Notes: generated from the letters alone by a model not told the origin. Positions 9,177 through 18,485 are shown, counted from the stretch's first letter. The stretch: 64,000 nt of DNA from Flavobacterium gelatinilyticum (GCF_027111295.1 NZ_CP114287.1:496001-560000), one strand, 5' to 3'. Program-made: numbers and translations.

Positions 9177-9580
9177 CTGCAAAAAACAAAAAAATAATCC
9201 TTTTTGACGAAGTTTGTAATCTCTGCAGCTCTGCTGTACAGTTTATTATCAATCACGACAAAAAAGATATTTTTAGATTCGTCGCATTGCAATCTGATTT
9301 AGGGACTTCAATTTGTAAACATCTAGGAATCAGTTTTTCTAAAATGGATAGTATTATTTTATATGATCCCGGAACAGCATATTTCTATAAGTCTTCTGCA
9401 ATTCTGGAAATCGCTAAAAACTTTGGAGGTATTTGGAAATTGACTCCTGTTTTTAGAATTGTACCAATTTTTATAAGTGACAGAATTTATGATTATGTTG
9501 CAAAAAACAGATACAATTGGTACGGCAAAAAAGAAAGCTGTATGATACCAACTCCGGAATTGAAAGCTAAGTTTTTGTAA
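9173..9580 (+). CDS. DCC-family (DUF393) thiol-disulfide oxidoreductase-like protein
   Basis: About 135 residues. The family motif appears as FDEVCNLCSSAVQFIINHD, the DxxCxxC thioredoxin-like site near the N-terminus, followed by FRFVALQSDLGTSICKHLG and the RIVPIFISDRIYDYVAKNRY tail. DCC proteins are predicted thiol-disulfide oxidoreductases; substrates are unknown. The frame opens at ATG 9137, but residues encoded by 9137-9172 are repeat-derived (EKHREIASFLA), so ATG 9173 is preferred. Confidence 0.85.
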   Translation: MTAKNKKIILFDEVCNLCSSAVQFIINHDKKDIFRFVALQSDLGTSICKHLGISFSKMDSIILYDPGTAYFYKSSAILEIAKNFGGIWKLTPVFRIVPIFISDRIYDYVAKNRYNWYGKKESCMIPTPELKAKFL

Positions 9581-9602
9581 AAATTACAATTTCTCTTAAT
9601 AT

Positions 9603-9705
9603 TGTCATTTCGACTTAAGGAGAAATCTTCATAGGTAGCTCCGTTCCAATTGGCTAATCCTTTGTAGAGTTTCTCGCGAAGATTTCTCCTTAAATCGAAA
9701 TGACA
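9603..9705. repeat. Palindromic intergenic element, copy 2
   Basis: Arms of 27 bases at 9603-9629 and 9679-9705 are inverted with one mismatch (core CATTTCGA.TTAAGGAGAAAT). The arrangement and size match copy 1 at 5617-5725, and it again lies between convergent genes (DCC protein and ettA). Confidence 0.75.
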
Positions 9706-9727
9706 AACTAAGTGGGAAAACTTAAAA

Positions 9728-9775
9728 ACAAAAAAAATCCCAAATTCACATCAATTGGAATTTGGGATTTTTTAT
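9728..9775. terminator. Bidirectional terminator between DCC gene and ettA
   Basis: AAATCCCAAATTC (9735-9747) pairs with GAATTTGGGATTT (9758-9770). An A-run precedes and a T-run follows, so the hairpin can serve as an intrinsic terminator on both strands. Confidence 0.8.
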
Positions 9776-9794
9776 TTGAAATTGATTAGAAATA

Positions 9795-11486
9795 TTATCT
9801 AATCAATTTTCTGTATTTCAAACGTTTTGGAGTTAAATCTCCACCAAGACGTTTCTTTTTGTTTTCTTCATAATCAGAGAAACTTCCTTCGAAGAAGTAC
9901 ACTTCAGAATCTCCTTCGAAAGCAAGGATGTGAGTACAAATTCTGTCTAAGAACCATCTGTCATGAGAAATGATAACAGCACAACCTGCAAAATTTTCCA
10001 AACCTTCTTCAAGAGCTCGAAGTGTATTTACGTCAAGGTCATTCGTAGGCTCATCCAGTAAAAGTACGTTTCCTTCTTCTTTTAATGTCATCGCTAAGTG
10101 TAAACGGTTACGTTCTCCACCAGAAAGCATTGACACTTTTTTGTTCTGCTCACCTCCTCCAAAATTGAAACGTGATAAGTAAGCTCTAGAGTTTACCTGC
10201 TTTCCTCCCATCATAATCAATTCCTGACCGTCTGCAAAGTTTTCCCAAATAGATTTATTTGGATCAATATTAGAGTGTGACTGATCTACGTAAGCGATTT
10301 TTACAGTATCTCCAACAGAAAATTCACCGCTGTCTGTAGCCTGTTCGCCCATAATCATTTTAAAAATAGTCGATTTACCGGCACCATTTGGTCCAATAAT
10401 TCCAACAATTCCAGCTTGTGGCAGCGTAAAGTTCAGGTTATCATATAATAATTTATCACCAAATGCTTTCGCAACATTTTTTGCTTCGATAACATTTGTT
10501 CCTAAACGAGGTCCATTCGGAATGTAGATTTCTAACTTCTCGTCTAATTGTTTTTGATCTTCATTCAATAATTTGTCGTAGTTCTGTAAACGGGCTTTTT
10601 GTTTTGTCTGACGGCCTTTAGCTCCCTGACGAACCCATTCTAACTCACGCTCTAAAGTTTTTCTTCGTTTAGAAGCTACTTTTTCTTCCTGAGCCAGACG
10701 GTTTGATTTTTGATCTAACCAAGAAGAATAATTTCCTTTCCACGGAATACCTTCTCCTCTATCCAACTCAAGAATCCAGCCTGCTACATTATCCAAGAAA
10801 TAACGGTCGTGCGTTACAGCAATTACAGTTCCTGAATATTGTGCTAAATGCTGCTCTAACCAAAGTACAGACTCAGCATCAAGGTGGTTGGTAGGCTCAT
10901 CCAGAAGCAATACATCCGGCTGCTGCAATAACAAACGGCATAAAGCTACACGACGACGCTCACCTCCTGAAAGGTTTTTAATTGGCGTATCTCCTTCCGG
11001 TGTACGCAGCGCATCCATTGCGATTTCTAATTTTGTATCGATTTCCCAAGCACCAAGAGCATCAATTTTGTCTTGTAAAGCGGCCTGGCGATCCATCAAT
11101 TTATCCATTTTATCCTGATCCTCATAATATTCCGGAAGACCAAATAAATCATTAATCTGATTGTACTCTTCTAAAACCGCCATAGTTTCTGCCGCGCCTT
11201 CACGAACTATTTCGATAACTGTTTTAGAATCATCAAGAATTGGTTCCTGCTCTAAATATCCAACTGTATATCCCGGTTGGAATACCACATCTCCCTGATA
11301 GTTTTTATCTACACCTGCAATAATTTTTAAAAGAGAAGACTTTCCTGAACCGTTAAGACCCAAAATACCAATCTTAGCACCGTAAAAGAAACTAAGGTAA
11401 ATATTCTTAAGTACCGGCTTGTCTGCTCCCTGATAGGTTTTACTCAATTTCTGCATTGAGAAAATTACTTTCTTATCGTCTGACAT
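9795..11486 (-). CDS. ettA: Energy-dependent translational throttle protein EttA (ABC-F)
   Basis: A 563-residue soluble ABC-F ATPase, slightly longer than the 555 residues of E. coli EttA. It has two ABC cassettes: GLNGSGKSS near residue 43 with LSGGERRRVALCRLLL, and GPNGAGKST near residue 370 with LSGGERNRLHLAM. A charged linker (about 245-300) corresponds to the P-site tRNA interaction motif. No membrane segment is present. EttA binds the ribosomal E site and gates elongation according to the ATP/ADP ratio. Confidence 0.94.
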   Translation of the reverse strand: MSDDKKVIFSMQKLSKTYQGADKPVLKNIYLSFFYGAKIGILGLNGSGKSSLLKIIAGVDKNYQGDVVFQPGYTVGYLEQEPILDDSKTVIEIVREGAAETMAVLEEYNQINDLFGLPEYYEDQDKMDKLMDRQAALQDKIDALGAWEIDTKLEIAMDALRTPEGDTPIKNLSGGERRRVALCRLLLQQPDVLLLDEPTNHLDAESVLWLEQHLAQYSGTVIAVTHDRYFLDNVAGWILELDRGEGIPWKGNYSSWLDQKSNRLAQEEKVASKRRKTLERELEWVRQGAKGRQTKQKARLQNYDKLLNEDQKQLDEKLEIYIPNGPRLGTNVIEAKNVAKAFGDKLLYDNLNFTLPQAGIVGIIGPNGAGKSTIFKMIMGEQATDSGEFSVGDTVKIAYVDQSHSNIDPNKSIWENFADGQELIMMGGKQVNSRAYLSRFNFGGGEQNKKVSMLSGGERNRLHLAMTLKEEGNVLLLDEPTNDLDVNTLRALEEGLENFAGCAVIISHDRWFLDRICTHILAFEGDSEVYFFEGSFSDYEENKKKRLGGDLTPKRLKYRKLIR

Positions 11487-11547
11487 TTTTATGTTCTTTA
11501 TATAAATTAATTATTTTTCTATTGATTTCCTGAAATTGACACTGCAA

Positions 11548-11730
11548 TTACACTCTTCCTTTCAAAGCATTAAAAACCCATGCGTTAGCAAAAAAACCTA
11601 CACCTGCTGCTGCAAATCCCCAGCCCGAAACATCTCTGTATCTGAAAGCTCCAAGACCTATAAGCAGTAATCCCATTAGTACCATAACCAAAGTGGCCCA
11701 TCCTAAAACGGTATTTTTATTCATTCCCAT
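11548..11730 (-). CDS. Small membrane protein of the CAL67264 family
   Basis: A 60-residue protein with two hydrophobic stretches (LGWATLVMVLMGLLLIGLG and WGFAAAGVGFFANAW). It matches my memory of the Bacteroidota CAL67264-type membrane protein, whose function is unknown. It lies 61 bases upstream of ettA on the same strand. Confidence 0.75.
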   Translation of the reverse strand: MGMNKNTVLGWATLVMVLMGLLLIGLGAFRYRDVSGWGFAAAGVGFFANAWVFNALKGRV

Positions 11731-11795
11731 AATTATATAGTAATATTTTGAAGTAGTAAAATTTTTAGAAAGGCAAATATCGTGAATTTTAATGG

Positions 11796-12800
11796 CTAAT
11801 TAAATATTTTATACAGCATTTCTTTCAGTAAATCAGATTGCGGTAATGCATTTGCACCAACTCCTTTACTTTTTACATCAATATCACGAAGTGCACCTAC
11901 AATCTGGCTGACTTTTCGCATTGGATAATTTTTTACGGCTAAGTCGTATTCTTTTAAGAAATAAGGATTTACACCAATCGCTGCCGCAACATTTTTTGGA
12001 TTTTTATCCTTAAGGCCGTGGTATTTTAAAAGCTGGACAAAAAAACCGAAAACCAGTCCTGTCGTCATTACAAGCGGATACTCTTTAGGATTGTGCGCAA
12101 AATTCTCAGCAATTTTGTAAGCCTTCAGCTGATTTCGTTCTCCAATTGCTTTTCGCAGTTCGAATACATTATAATCTTTACTAAACCCAATATTTTCCTC
12201 AATATGCTGAGGCGTGATCATGGTTCCTTTTGGCAAAATAATCTGAAGTTTCTCCAGTTCGTTGTTTATTTTGCTTAAATCAGTTCCCAAAAACTCAACC
12301 AGCATGGCATTTGCCTTTGGATCAATTGTATATTTTTTCCCGGCCAAAACACGTTTGATCCAGTCTCCTACCTGATTTTCGTAGAGTTTTTTACTTTCGT
12401 AAACAATTCCTTTCTGCGCCAGAAGTTTCGTTACTTTCTTTCTCTTATCAAGTGTTTTGTATTTATAACAAAAAACTAAAACTGTGCTTGGCATCGGATT
12501 ATCAACGTAAGCTTCTATTTTATCTATTGTTCTTGATAATTCCTGCGCTTCCTTTACAATAACAACCTGACGTTCAGCCATCATCGGATAGCGCTTGGCC
12601 GTTGAAACAATATCATCAACAGATACATCTCTTCCGTATAAAACAGTCTGATTAAAACCTTTCTCTTCTTCTGCCAGTACATTTTGTTCAATATACTCAG
12701 AAAGTTTATCTATATAATATGGTTCTTCGCCCATTAAAAAATAGATTGGTTTTATATCTCCGGCCTTGATATCGTTGACAATTTTTATTACTTCGTCCAT
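11796..12800 (-). CDS. holA: DNA polymerase III subunit delta
   Basis: A 334-residue HolA-family protein. The N-terminal block IKPIYFLMGEEPYYIDKLSEYI is typical, as are AERQVVIVKEAQEL, the C-terminal collar region (VMTTGLVFGFFVQLLKYH) and DIDVKSKGVG. Delta opens the beta clamp within the clamp loader. The Walker A site is degenerate, as expected for the family. Confidence 0.9.
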   Translation of the reverse strand: MDEVIKIVNDIKAGDIKPIYFLMGEEPYYIDKLSEYIEQNVLAEEEKGFNQTVLYGRDVSVDDIVSTAKRYPMMAERQVVIVKEAQELSRTIDKIEAYVDNPMPSTVLVFCYKYKTLDKRKKVTKLLAQKGIVYESKKLYENQVGDWIKRVLAGKKYTIDPKANAMLVEFLGTDLSKINNELEKLQIILPKGTMITPQHIEENIGFSKDYNVFELRKAIGERNQLKAYKIAENFAHNPKEYPLVMTTGLVFGFFVQLLKYHGLKDKNPKNVAAAIGVNPYFLKEYDLAVKNYPMRKVSQIVGALRDIDVKSKGVGANALPQSDLLKEMLYKIFN

Positions 12801-12810
12801 TAAATTTAAT

Positions 12811-12841
12811 TTTCAGTATTCAGTATCAGTTTTCAGTTTAG
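12811..12841. repeat. Short 7-bp period repeat (TTTCAGT type)
   Basis: ATTCAGTATCAGTTTTCAG shows repeated TTCAGT/ATCAGT units with near 7-base spacing, upstream of holA and the HsdR-N gene. It belongs to the same class of heptameric intergenic arrays seen elsewhere in the core part of the window. Confidence 0.45.
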
Positions 12842-12886
12842 TCAAATAAATAATCAAGTAATTTTCAAATTGACTAATTTTCAAAT

Positions 12887-12894
12887 TATATTTG
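12887..12894 (+). promoter_or_regulatory. -7 box directly before the HsdR-N domain gene
   Basis: TATATTTG followed by C matches TANNTTTG and ends four bases before ATG 12899, suggesting a leaderless transcript if used. Confidence 0.35.
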
Positions 12895-12898
12895 CTTT

Positions 12899-13351
12899 AT
12901 GTTAAAACTAAATTTCCCTACTTATACTTTCCGATTCAAAAATAGCGAAAATAAAGTGTCTATTTTTGATGAAATCAGGAAAAAATTTATAATTCTTACC
13001 CCCGAAGAATGGGTTCGCCAGCACGTAGTTCATTATTTAATTCATGAAAAAAAATATCCAAAATCTTTAATAAACGTAGAGAAAGTTTTAACAGTCAACG
13101 GATTAAGAAAAAGATACGATGTTGTAGTTTTTAATTCAGACGGTTCTATACATATATTAGTAGAGTGCAAAGCGCCGGAAGTACGGATTTCACAAGCAAC
13201 TTTTGATCAGATTGCACGCTACAATATGACAATGCAGGCACGATTTTTGAACGTAACAAACGGACTAAGCCATTACTATTGTCAAATGGACTTTGAGAAT
13301 GAAAAATATCAGTTTTTGCCAGGCTTACCTGATTACATTATTAAAAAATAA
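12899..13351 (+). CDS. Type I restriction HsdR N-terminal domain-only protein
   Basis: A 150-residue protein resembling the N-terminal nuclease domain of HsdR enzymes (HSDR_N_2). The PD-(D/E)XK-like core is visible as VNGLRKRYDVVVFNSDG followed by HILVECKAPEV; the Asp of RYD and the E-C-K triad are the expected catalytic residues. It lacks the helicase part, and no HsdM/HsdS is nearby. The stand-alone form is conserved beside holA in Flavobacteria; its substrate is unknown. Confidence 0.8.
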   Translation: MLKLNFPTYTFRFKNSENKVSIFDEIRKKFIILTPEEWVRQHVVHYLIHEKKYPKSLINVEKVLTVNGLRKRYDVVVFNSDGSIHILVECKAPEVRISQATFDQIARYNMTMQARFLNVTNGLSHYYCQMDFENEKYQFLPGLPDYIIKK

Positions 13352-13362
13352 ATAGAATACTT

Positions 13363-14382
13363 TTGGATAAAATAGCAGTTGTCATTTTAAATTGGAACGG
13401 AGTTAAATTGTTAGAGCAGTTTTTACCGTCGGTTTTGCAATATTCAGAAGGAGCTTCAATCTACGTTGCTGATAATGCATCGACAGATAATTCTGTGGAA
13501 TTTGTAAAACAAAATTTTCCCACAGTAAAAATAGTTCAAAACACAGGTAATTACGGCTTTGCAAAAGGATATAATGAAGCGCTTAAACACATTGATGCCG
13601 AAATATATGCCTTAGTCAATTCAGATATCGAAGTAACCAAAAACTGGCTCAAGCCCATAATTGAAACTTTTGATACTGAAAAAAGAACTGCAGTCATTCA
13701 GCCAAAAATTCTTGATTTTAAGAACAAAGAATATTTTGAATATGCAGGCGGAGCAGGCGGATTTATAGATAAATATGGTTTTCCTTACTGCCGGGGCAGA
13801 ATTTTTGATACAGTAGAAAAAGATGAAGGACAATATGATAACAATTGTGAATTGTTCTGGGCATCCGGGGCCTGCTTTTTTATCAGAAAAGAGGTTTTTG
13901 ATTATTTAGAAGGTTTTGATGAAGCGTTTTTTGCCCATCAGGAAGAGATTGATTTATGCTGGCGTGCCTTAAATGACGGTTTTATTGTAAAATACAATTC
14001 GCAATCTGTTGTTTACCATGTTGGAGGTGCAACATTACAGCAGGGAAATCCAAAAAAGACCTATTTGAATTTTAGGAATTCCCTTTTAATGATGGTTAAA
14101 AATCTGCCGGAGAAAGGATTATTTTTTGTTGTATTTTTTAGAATGGTGCTGGACGGAATTGCCGGTATTCGTTTTCTTGCGCAGGGAAAAGTGAAACATA
14201 CTTTTGCTATTTTAAAAGCTCATTTTTCTTTTTATTCCCTATCTTTAAAATACTATAAAAAAAGAAAAGAATTTCAGATACAGCAATACTATACCGTAAA
14301 AAGTGTCGTTTACCTGTATTATATAAAGAAATTACGGGTTTTTAAAGAAATCTTTAACAGTAATCAAAATATTAAAAAGTAA
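13363..14382 (+). CDS. Family 2 glycosyltransferase
   Basis: A 339-residue GT-A glycosyltransferase. Motifs: VVILNWNGVKLLEQF at the N-terminus, ADNASTDNS, the metal-binding-like LVNSDIEV, SGACFFIRKEVFD and the catalytic-base region HQEEIDLCWRALNDG. It resembles rhamnosyl- and other cell-surface glycosyltransferases. It must start with TTG at 13363 (DKIAVVILN follows), as no ATG is close. Eleven bases separate it from the preceding gene, so co-transcription is likely. A TANNTTTG-like string (13358-13365) overlaps the TTG and is probably coincidental. Confidence 0.88.
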   Translation: MDKIAVVILNWNGVKLLEQFLPSVLQYSEGASIYVADNASTDNSVEFVKQNFPTVKIVQNTGNYGFAKGYNEALKHIDAEIYALVNSDIEVTKNWLKPIIETFDTEKRTAVIQPKILDFKNKEYFEYAGGAGGFIDKYGFPYCRGRIFDTVEKDEGQYDNNCELFWASGACFFIRKEVFDYLEGFDEAFFAHQEEIDLCWRALNDGFIVKYNSQSVVYHVGGATLQQGNPKKTYLNFRNSLLMMVKNLPEKGLFFVVFFRMVLDGIAGIRFLAQGKVKHTFAILKAHFSFYSLSLKYYKKRKEFQIQQYYTVKSVVYLYYIKKLRVFKEIFNSNQNIKK

Positions 14383-14387
14383 ATTTG
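14380..14387 (+). promoter_or_regulatory. -7 box of the OmpA-type lipoprotein gene
   Basis: TAAATTTG matches TANNTTTG, overlaps the stop of the glycosyltransferase gene and lies 29 bases before the ATG. No clear -33 TTG. Confidence 0.4.
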
Positions 14388-14416
14388 TAATCAACGTTTA
14401 ATTAAATATAATACCT

Positions 14417-15250
14417 ATGAGAAAAATAGTTATCGCACTATCAGTATTAATGGCCTTAACGTCTTGTGTATCTAAAAAAGAATATGCTGCACTAGAAGCT
14501 AAGAACAAAGAAATTCAAGATTTATTAAACTCTTGCACAGTTAAATTAAATTCTTGTTTAGAAGAAAAAGCAGGATTAGCAGCTACAGCTGAAAGCTATA
14601 AACAACACAATCAGGACTTAATTAACAGTTCTAAAGACTTAACCGTTTTAACTACAAAAGGTGCTGAAAACCTTGAAAAATCTTTAGAAAGCTTAAAAGA
14701 GAAAGATTTAAAAATTTCAAGACTTCAGGATGCTCTTACAAAAAAAGACAGTGTAACTTTAGCTTTAGTTACAAGTTTAAAAGGAGCAGTTGGAATCAAC
14801 GATCCGGATATCGAAATCAATGTTGAAAAAGGAGTTGTATTTATCTCTATCGCAGATAAATTATTATTCAAAAGCGGCAGCTACGACGTAAGCGACAAAG
14901 CAAAAACTGTTTTGGCTAAAGTTGCAAAAGTAGTAAACGACAAACCTGATTTCGAATGTATGGTTGAAGGTCACACTGATAATGTACCATACAAAAGTAA
15001 CGGTGTAATCTTAGACAACTGGGATTTAAGTGTTAAACGTTCTACTTCTATCGTTCGTGTATTAACAAATGATCTTGGTGTTAACCCAGCTAAATTAATT
15101 GCTGCAGGTAGAAGCTCTTATGTGCCTTTAGTTTCTAACGATACTCCAGAAGACAGATCTCGTAACAGAAGAACTCGTATTGTTGTTATGCCAAAAATCG
15201 ATCAATTCTACGACATGATCGAAAAAGAAATGAAAAAACAAGCAAAATAA
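14417..15250 (+). CDS. OmpA-family lipoprotein
   Basis: A 277-residue protein with a lipoprotein signal peptide (RKIVIALSVLMALTSC, lipobox cysteine at 17), a coiled-coil region rich in Lys/Glu/Leu (about 20-115), and a C-terminal OmpA peptidoglycan-binding domain (about 140-265) with VEGHTDNVPYKSN, AAGRSSYVPLVSN and RSRNRRTRIVV. It is expected to tether the outer membrane to the cell wall, as Pal-like proteins do. A strong terminator follows. Confidence 0.93.
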   Translation: MRKIVIALSVLMALTSCVSKKEYAALEAKNKEIQDLLNSCTVKLNSCLEEKAGLAATAESYKQHNQDLINSSKDLTVLTTKGAENLEKSLESLKEKDLKISRLQDALTKKDSVTLALVTSLKGAVGINDPDIEINVEKGVVFISIADKLLFKSGSYDVSDKAKTVLAKVAKVVNDKPDFECMVEGHTDNVPYKSNGVILDNWDLSVKRSTSIVRVLTNDLGVNPAKLIAAGRSSYVPLVSNDTPEDRSRNRRTRIVVMPKIDQFYDMIEKEMKKQAK

Positions 15251-15281
15251 TTAAAAGTTAATTTGCTGAAGTATAAAAGAA

Positions 15282-15310
15282 AAAGCAGGTCGGTTGACCT
15301 GCTTTTTTTT
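15282..15310 (+). terminator. Intrinsic terminator of the OmpA-type gene
   Basis: AAAGCAGGTC pairs with GACCTGCTTT around a GGTT loop, followed by a run of T. Confidence 0.9.
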
Positions 15311-15441
15311 GTACTCTTAATTTATTTTTAAACAGCCAATTAAATATAAATTAAGGATAGCTTTTTTTATTAACTAACTAAATTTTAACTATACTAAAGT
15401 TACTCATTATTTTTTAACTTTTATATCATTTCAGTAATTAT

Positions 15442-16062
15442 TTACAAAATATCAATATCACCCTTTCCTTCTCTTATCACAACCGGCTCATGCTCAGATA
15501 AATCGATGATAGTTGACCCTACATTATCTCCGTAACCACCGTCAATTACCATGTCGACAAGATTTTGCCATTTTTCAAAAATAAGCTCAGGATCAGTCGT
15601 ATACTCAATTACATCATCTTCATCACGAATCGACGTTGACACAATTGGATTCCCTAACTGGCTTACAATTTCCAAAACTATGTTATTATCGGGCACACGA
15701 ATACCAACAGTTGTTTTCTTTTTGAACTCTTTTGGTAGATTATTATTTCCCGGTAAGATAAAAGTATACGGTCCGGGAAGTGCTCTCTTTAATATTTTAA
15801 AAGTTGATGTATCAATCTGACGAACATAATCAGACAGATTACTTAAGTCATGACAAATAAAAGAGAAATTTGCTTTCTCTAATTTTACGCCTTTAATTTT
15901 AGCAATCTTTTCTAACGCTCTCGAATTCGTAATATCACAGCCTAAACCATAAACAGTATCGGTTGGATAAATTACTAAACCGCCATTCTGAAGCACTTTC
16001 ACTACTTTTGCAATTGCCGCTTCACTGGGTTTATCCGGATATATTTTTATAAATTCTGCCAT
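15442..16062 (-). CDS. L-threonylcarbamoyladenylate synthase (TsaC/Sua5/YrdC family)
   Basis: A 206-residue YrdC-fold protein. GGLVIYPTDTVYGLGCDI is the ATP/threonine-binding signature, followed by LPGPYTFILPGN, TVGIRVPDN, STSIR and the C-terminal STIIDLS...VVIREGKGD. It makes threonylcarbamoyl-AMP for t6A tRNA modification, the step before TsaE/TsaB/TsaD. The long C-terminal Sua5 domain is absent, as in TsaC/YciO types. Confidence 0.9.
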   Translation of the reverse strand: MAEFIKIYPDKPSEAAIAKVVKVLQNGGLVIYPTDTVYGLGCDITNSRALEKIAKIKGVKLEKANFSFICHDLSNLSDYVRQIDTSTFKILKRALPGPYTFILPGNNNLPKEFKKKTTVGIRVPDNNIVLEIVSQLGNPIVSTSIRDEDDVIEYTTDPELIFEKWQNLVDMVIDGGYGDNVGSTIIDLSEHEPVVIREGKGDIDIL

Positions 16063-16079
16063 TGTTTTTTGTTTTATTT

Positions 16080-16145
16080 TGTTTCAGGTTTCAATGTTCA
16101 AGTTAAAACAGAACGTAAAACTTGAAATACGAAACTTGAAACGAA
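16080..16145. repeat. 7-bp period GTTTCAG/CTTGAAA array with inverted halves
   Basis: GTTTCAGGTTTCAATGTTCAA is followed by inverted units ACTTGAAATACGAAACTTGAAAC, so the region can fold into a hairpin. It lies between two minus-strand genes. Confidence 0.55.
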
Positions 16146-16148
16146 TTT

Positions 16149-18485
16149 TTATCCTATAACATCTAATTTAGCAAATCGCAGTAAAAGCTTCTTAATGCCG
16201 CCTACTTCAAATTTTATTTCAGCTTTTTTATCAGCTCCTGCTCCTTCTAAATTAATCACTTCTCCTTTTCCAAAACGTTCATGCATGACCACATTTCCAA
16301 TGTTCAGAGTGCTGTCGAATAAATTAGCACCTGAACTTGCCGGAGCATTTCCAGAAACTGGTTTTAATTTTCTGATATTCAAATCCGGTTTCGGATTATT
16401 ATCTGTAATATGTTTTGGCGGTGTTCCTCCTACAGGTTTAGATAAACGCAGTTTTGATTTGTCTACATCACCAAAGATATCACCGTCAATTGGTGATTTA
16501 TAACGATAACTCGTTTCAGCCGGAGTTAAATGTTCCAAATACTGCCCGTCAATTTCTTCTATAAAACGAGACGGTTCACTGTCAGTCAGTTTACCCCAGC
16601 GATAACGGGACTGCGCATAAGTTAAATAAGCCTGATGCTCTGCACGTGTTAATGCCACGTAAAATAAACGGCGTTCTTCTTCCAGTTCGCTTCTGGTACT
16701 CATACTCATAGCACTCGGAAACAAATCTTCTTCCATACCTACCACAAAAACATGAGGAAACTCAAGTCCTTTTGCCAGGTGAATCGTCATCAGCGCCACA
16801 CGATCTTCATCATTAGTATCTTTATCAAGATCAGTCGCCAGAGCAACATCTTCCATAAACTCAGAAAGTACACCTCTTGCTCCGTCAATTTCTCTTTGTC
16901 CTTCGGTAAAATCTTTTATACCATTTAAAAGCTCTTCGATATTCTGAATTTTTGCCATTCCTTCCGGGGTAGCATCTTTCTTCAATTCCTGAACCAGACC
17001 TGTTTTTTTAGCAACATGATCTGTGATATAAAAAGCGTCCTGATTCTGATCGATTACCTGAAAGCTCTGAATCATGGTAACAAAATCTTTTAGCTTGTTT
17101 TTGGTTCCGGCATTTAGTTTCAAATCGATTTTATCGATATTCACCATCACTTCCCAAATCGAACGCTTGTAATGATTGGCTGCAATAGTCAGCTTTTCAA
17201 CCGTTGTGTCACCAATTCCACGAGCCGGATAATTTATTACGCGAATTAAGGCCTCTTCGTCTTTTGGGTTCAGAACCAGACGTAAATAACATAAAACGTC
17301 TTTAATTTCCTTACGCTGATAGAAAGATAAACCTCCGTAGATTCGATACGGAATATCACGTTTTCTTAAGGCGTCTTCCATTGCACGCGACTGGGCATTG
17401 GTACGATATAAAATTGCAAAAGATCCGTTATGAAGCTGATTCTGCATCTTTTGCTCAAAAATTGTACTCGCTACAAAACGTCCTTCTTCGGCATCAGTTA
17501 AACTTCTATGTACTTTAATTCTTGGTCCAAATTCATTTGCCGTCCAAACCACTTTATCCAGTTTGGTTTTATTATGCTCCATAACCGTATTGGCGGCTTC
17601 TACAATATTACGGGTTGAACGGTAATTCTGCTCCAAACGGAACATCACCACACCTTCGTAATCCTTCTGGAAATTCAAAATATTATTAATGTTCGCTCCA
17701 CGGAACGCATAAATACTCTGCGCATCATCTCCAACCACACAAATATTCTGAAATTTATCAGATAAAGCCCTAACAATCAAATATTGAGAATGGTTCGTAT
17801 CCTGGTACTCATCAACCAGAATATATCTAAAACGGTTCTGGTATTTTGCTAAAACTTCAGGAAAACGAGTTAATAATTCGTTGGTTTTCAACAACAAATC
17901 ATCAAAATCCATTGCTCCTGCCTTGAAACATCTTTCAACATACTGCTGATAAATTTCTCCCAATCGAGGTTTTTTAGACATCGCATCTGCTTCCATCAAT
18001 TCAGGATTGTTGAAATATGCTTTTACTGTAATCAAACTATTCTTGTAGCTCGAAATACGGCCTAAAACCTGTTTTGGTTTATAAATATCGCGATCCAGCT
18101 GCATCTCTTTTATAATAGAAGAAATAAGACGCGCAGAATCCTGAGAATCGTAAATGGTAAAATTGGACGGATATCCTAAAAGTTCCGATTCAGCACGCAG
18201 AATACGGGCAAAGATTGAGTGAAAGGTTCCCATCCAAAGGTTCTTAGCCTCAGATGCTCCTACAATATCTGAAATTCTATGTTTCATTTCACGTGCTGCC
18301 TTATTGGTAAAAGTCAGCGACAAAATATTGAAAGCATCAATTCCCTGATGCATTAGATAAGCAATTCTAATCGTTAAAACACGGGTTTTTCCCGAACCTG
18401 CACCAGCAATAATAATCATTGGCCCGTCTTTCTTTAAAACAGGCGCTCTCTGCGCTTCGTTGAGCTGGTCAATATAATTCTGCAT
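16149..18485 (-). CDS. UvrD/PcrA-type superfamily 1 DNA helicase
   Basis: A 778-residue SF1A 3'-5' helicase. Motifs in order: Q-motif LNEAQRAPV, Walker A AGAGSGKTRVLTIR, motif II VDEYQDTNHSQY, QSIYAFRGAN, motif IV QNYRSTRNI, motif V TIHLAKGLEF and motif VI FYVALTRAEHQAYL. The C-terminal tail (VMHERFGKGEVINLEG) is the UvrD/PcrA Tudor-like RNA-polymerase-binding region. It works in repair, removal of RecA filaments and transcription-replication conflicts. A purine-rich AAGGAG lies before the ATG, uncommon in this phylum. Confidence 0.93.
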   Translation of the reverse strand: MQNYIDQLNEAQRAPVLKKDGPMIIIAGAGSGKTRVLTIRIAYLMHQGIDAFNILSLTFTNKAAREMKHRISDIVGASEAKNLWMGTFHSIFARILRAESELLGYPSNFTIYDSQDSARLISSIIKEMQLDRDIYKPKQVLGRISSYKNSLITVKAYFNNPELMEADAMSKKPRLGEIYQQYVERCFKAGAMDFDDLLLKTNELLTRFPEVLAKYQNRFRYILVDEYQDTNHSQYLIVRALSDKFQNICVVGDDAQSIYAFRGANINNILNFQKDYEGVVMFRLEQNYRSTRNIVEAANTVMEHNKTKLDKVVWTANEFGPRIKVHRSLTDAEEGRFVASTIFEQKMQNQLHNGSFAILYRTNAQSRAMEDALRKRDIPYRIYGGLSFYQRKEIKDVLCYLRLVLNPKDEEALIRVINYPARGIGDTTVEKLTIAANHYKRSIWEVMVNIDKIDLKLNAGTKNKLKDFVTMIQSFQVIDQNQDAFYITDHVAKKTGLVQELKKDATPEGMAKIQNIEELLNGIKDFTEGQREIDGARGVLSEFMEDVALATDLDKDTNDEDRVALMTIHLAKGLEFPHVFVVGMEEDLFPSAMSMSTRSELEEERRLFYVALTRAEHQAYLTYAQSRYRWGKLTDSEPSRFIEEIDGQYLEHLTPAETSYRYKSPIDGDIFGDVDKSKLRLSKPVGGTPPKHITDNNPKPDLNIRKLKPVSGNAPASSGANLFDSTLNIGNVVMHERFGKGEVINLEGAGADKKAEIKFEVGGIKKLLLRFAKLDVIG

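Noticed and set aside
9046..9252. Minus-strand frame containing ARNEAIS
   Set aside because: It is the translation of a dispersed intergenic repeat and overlaps the DCC-family gene.
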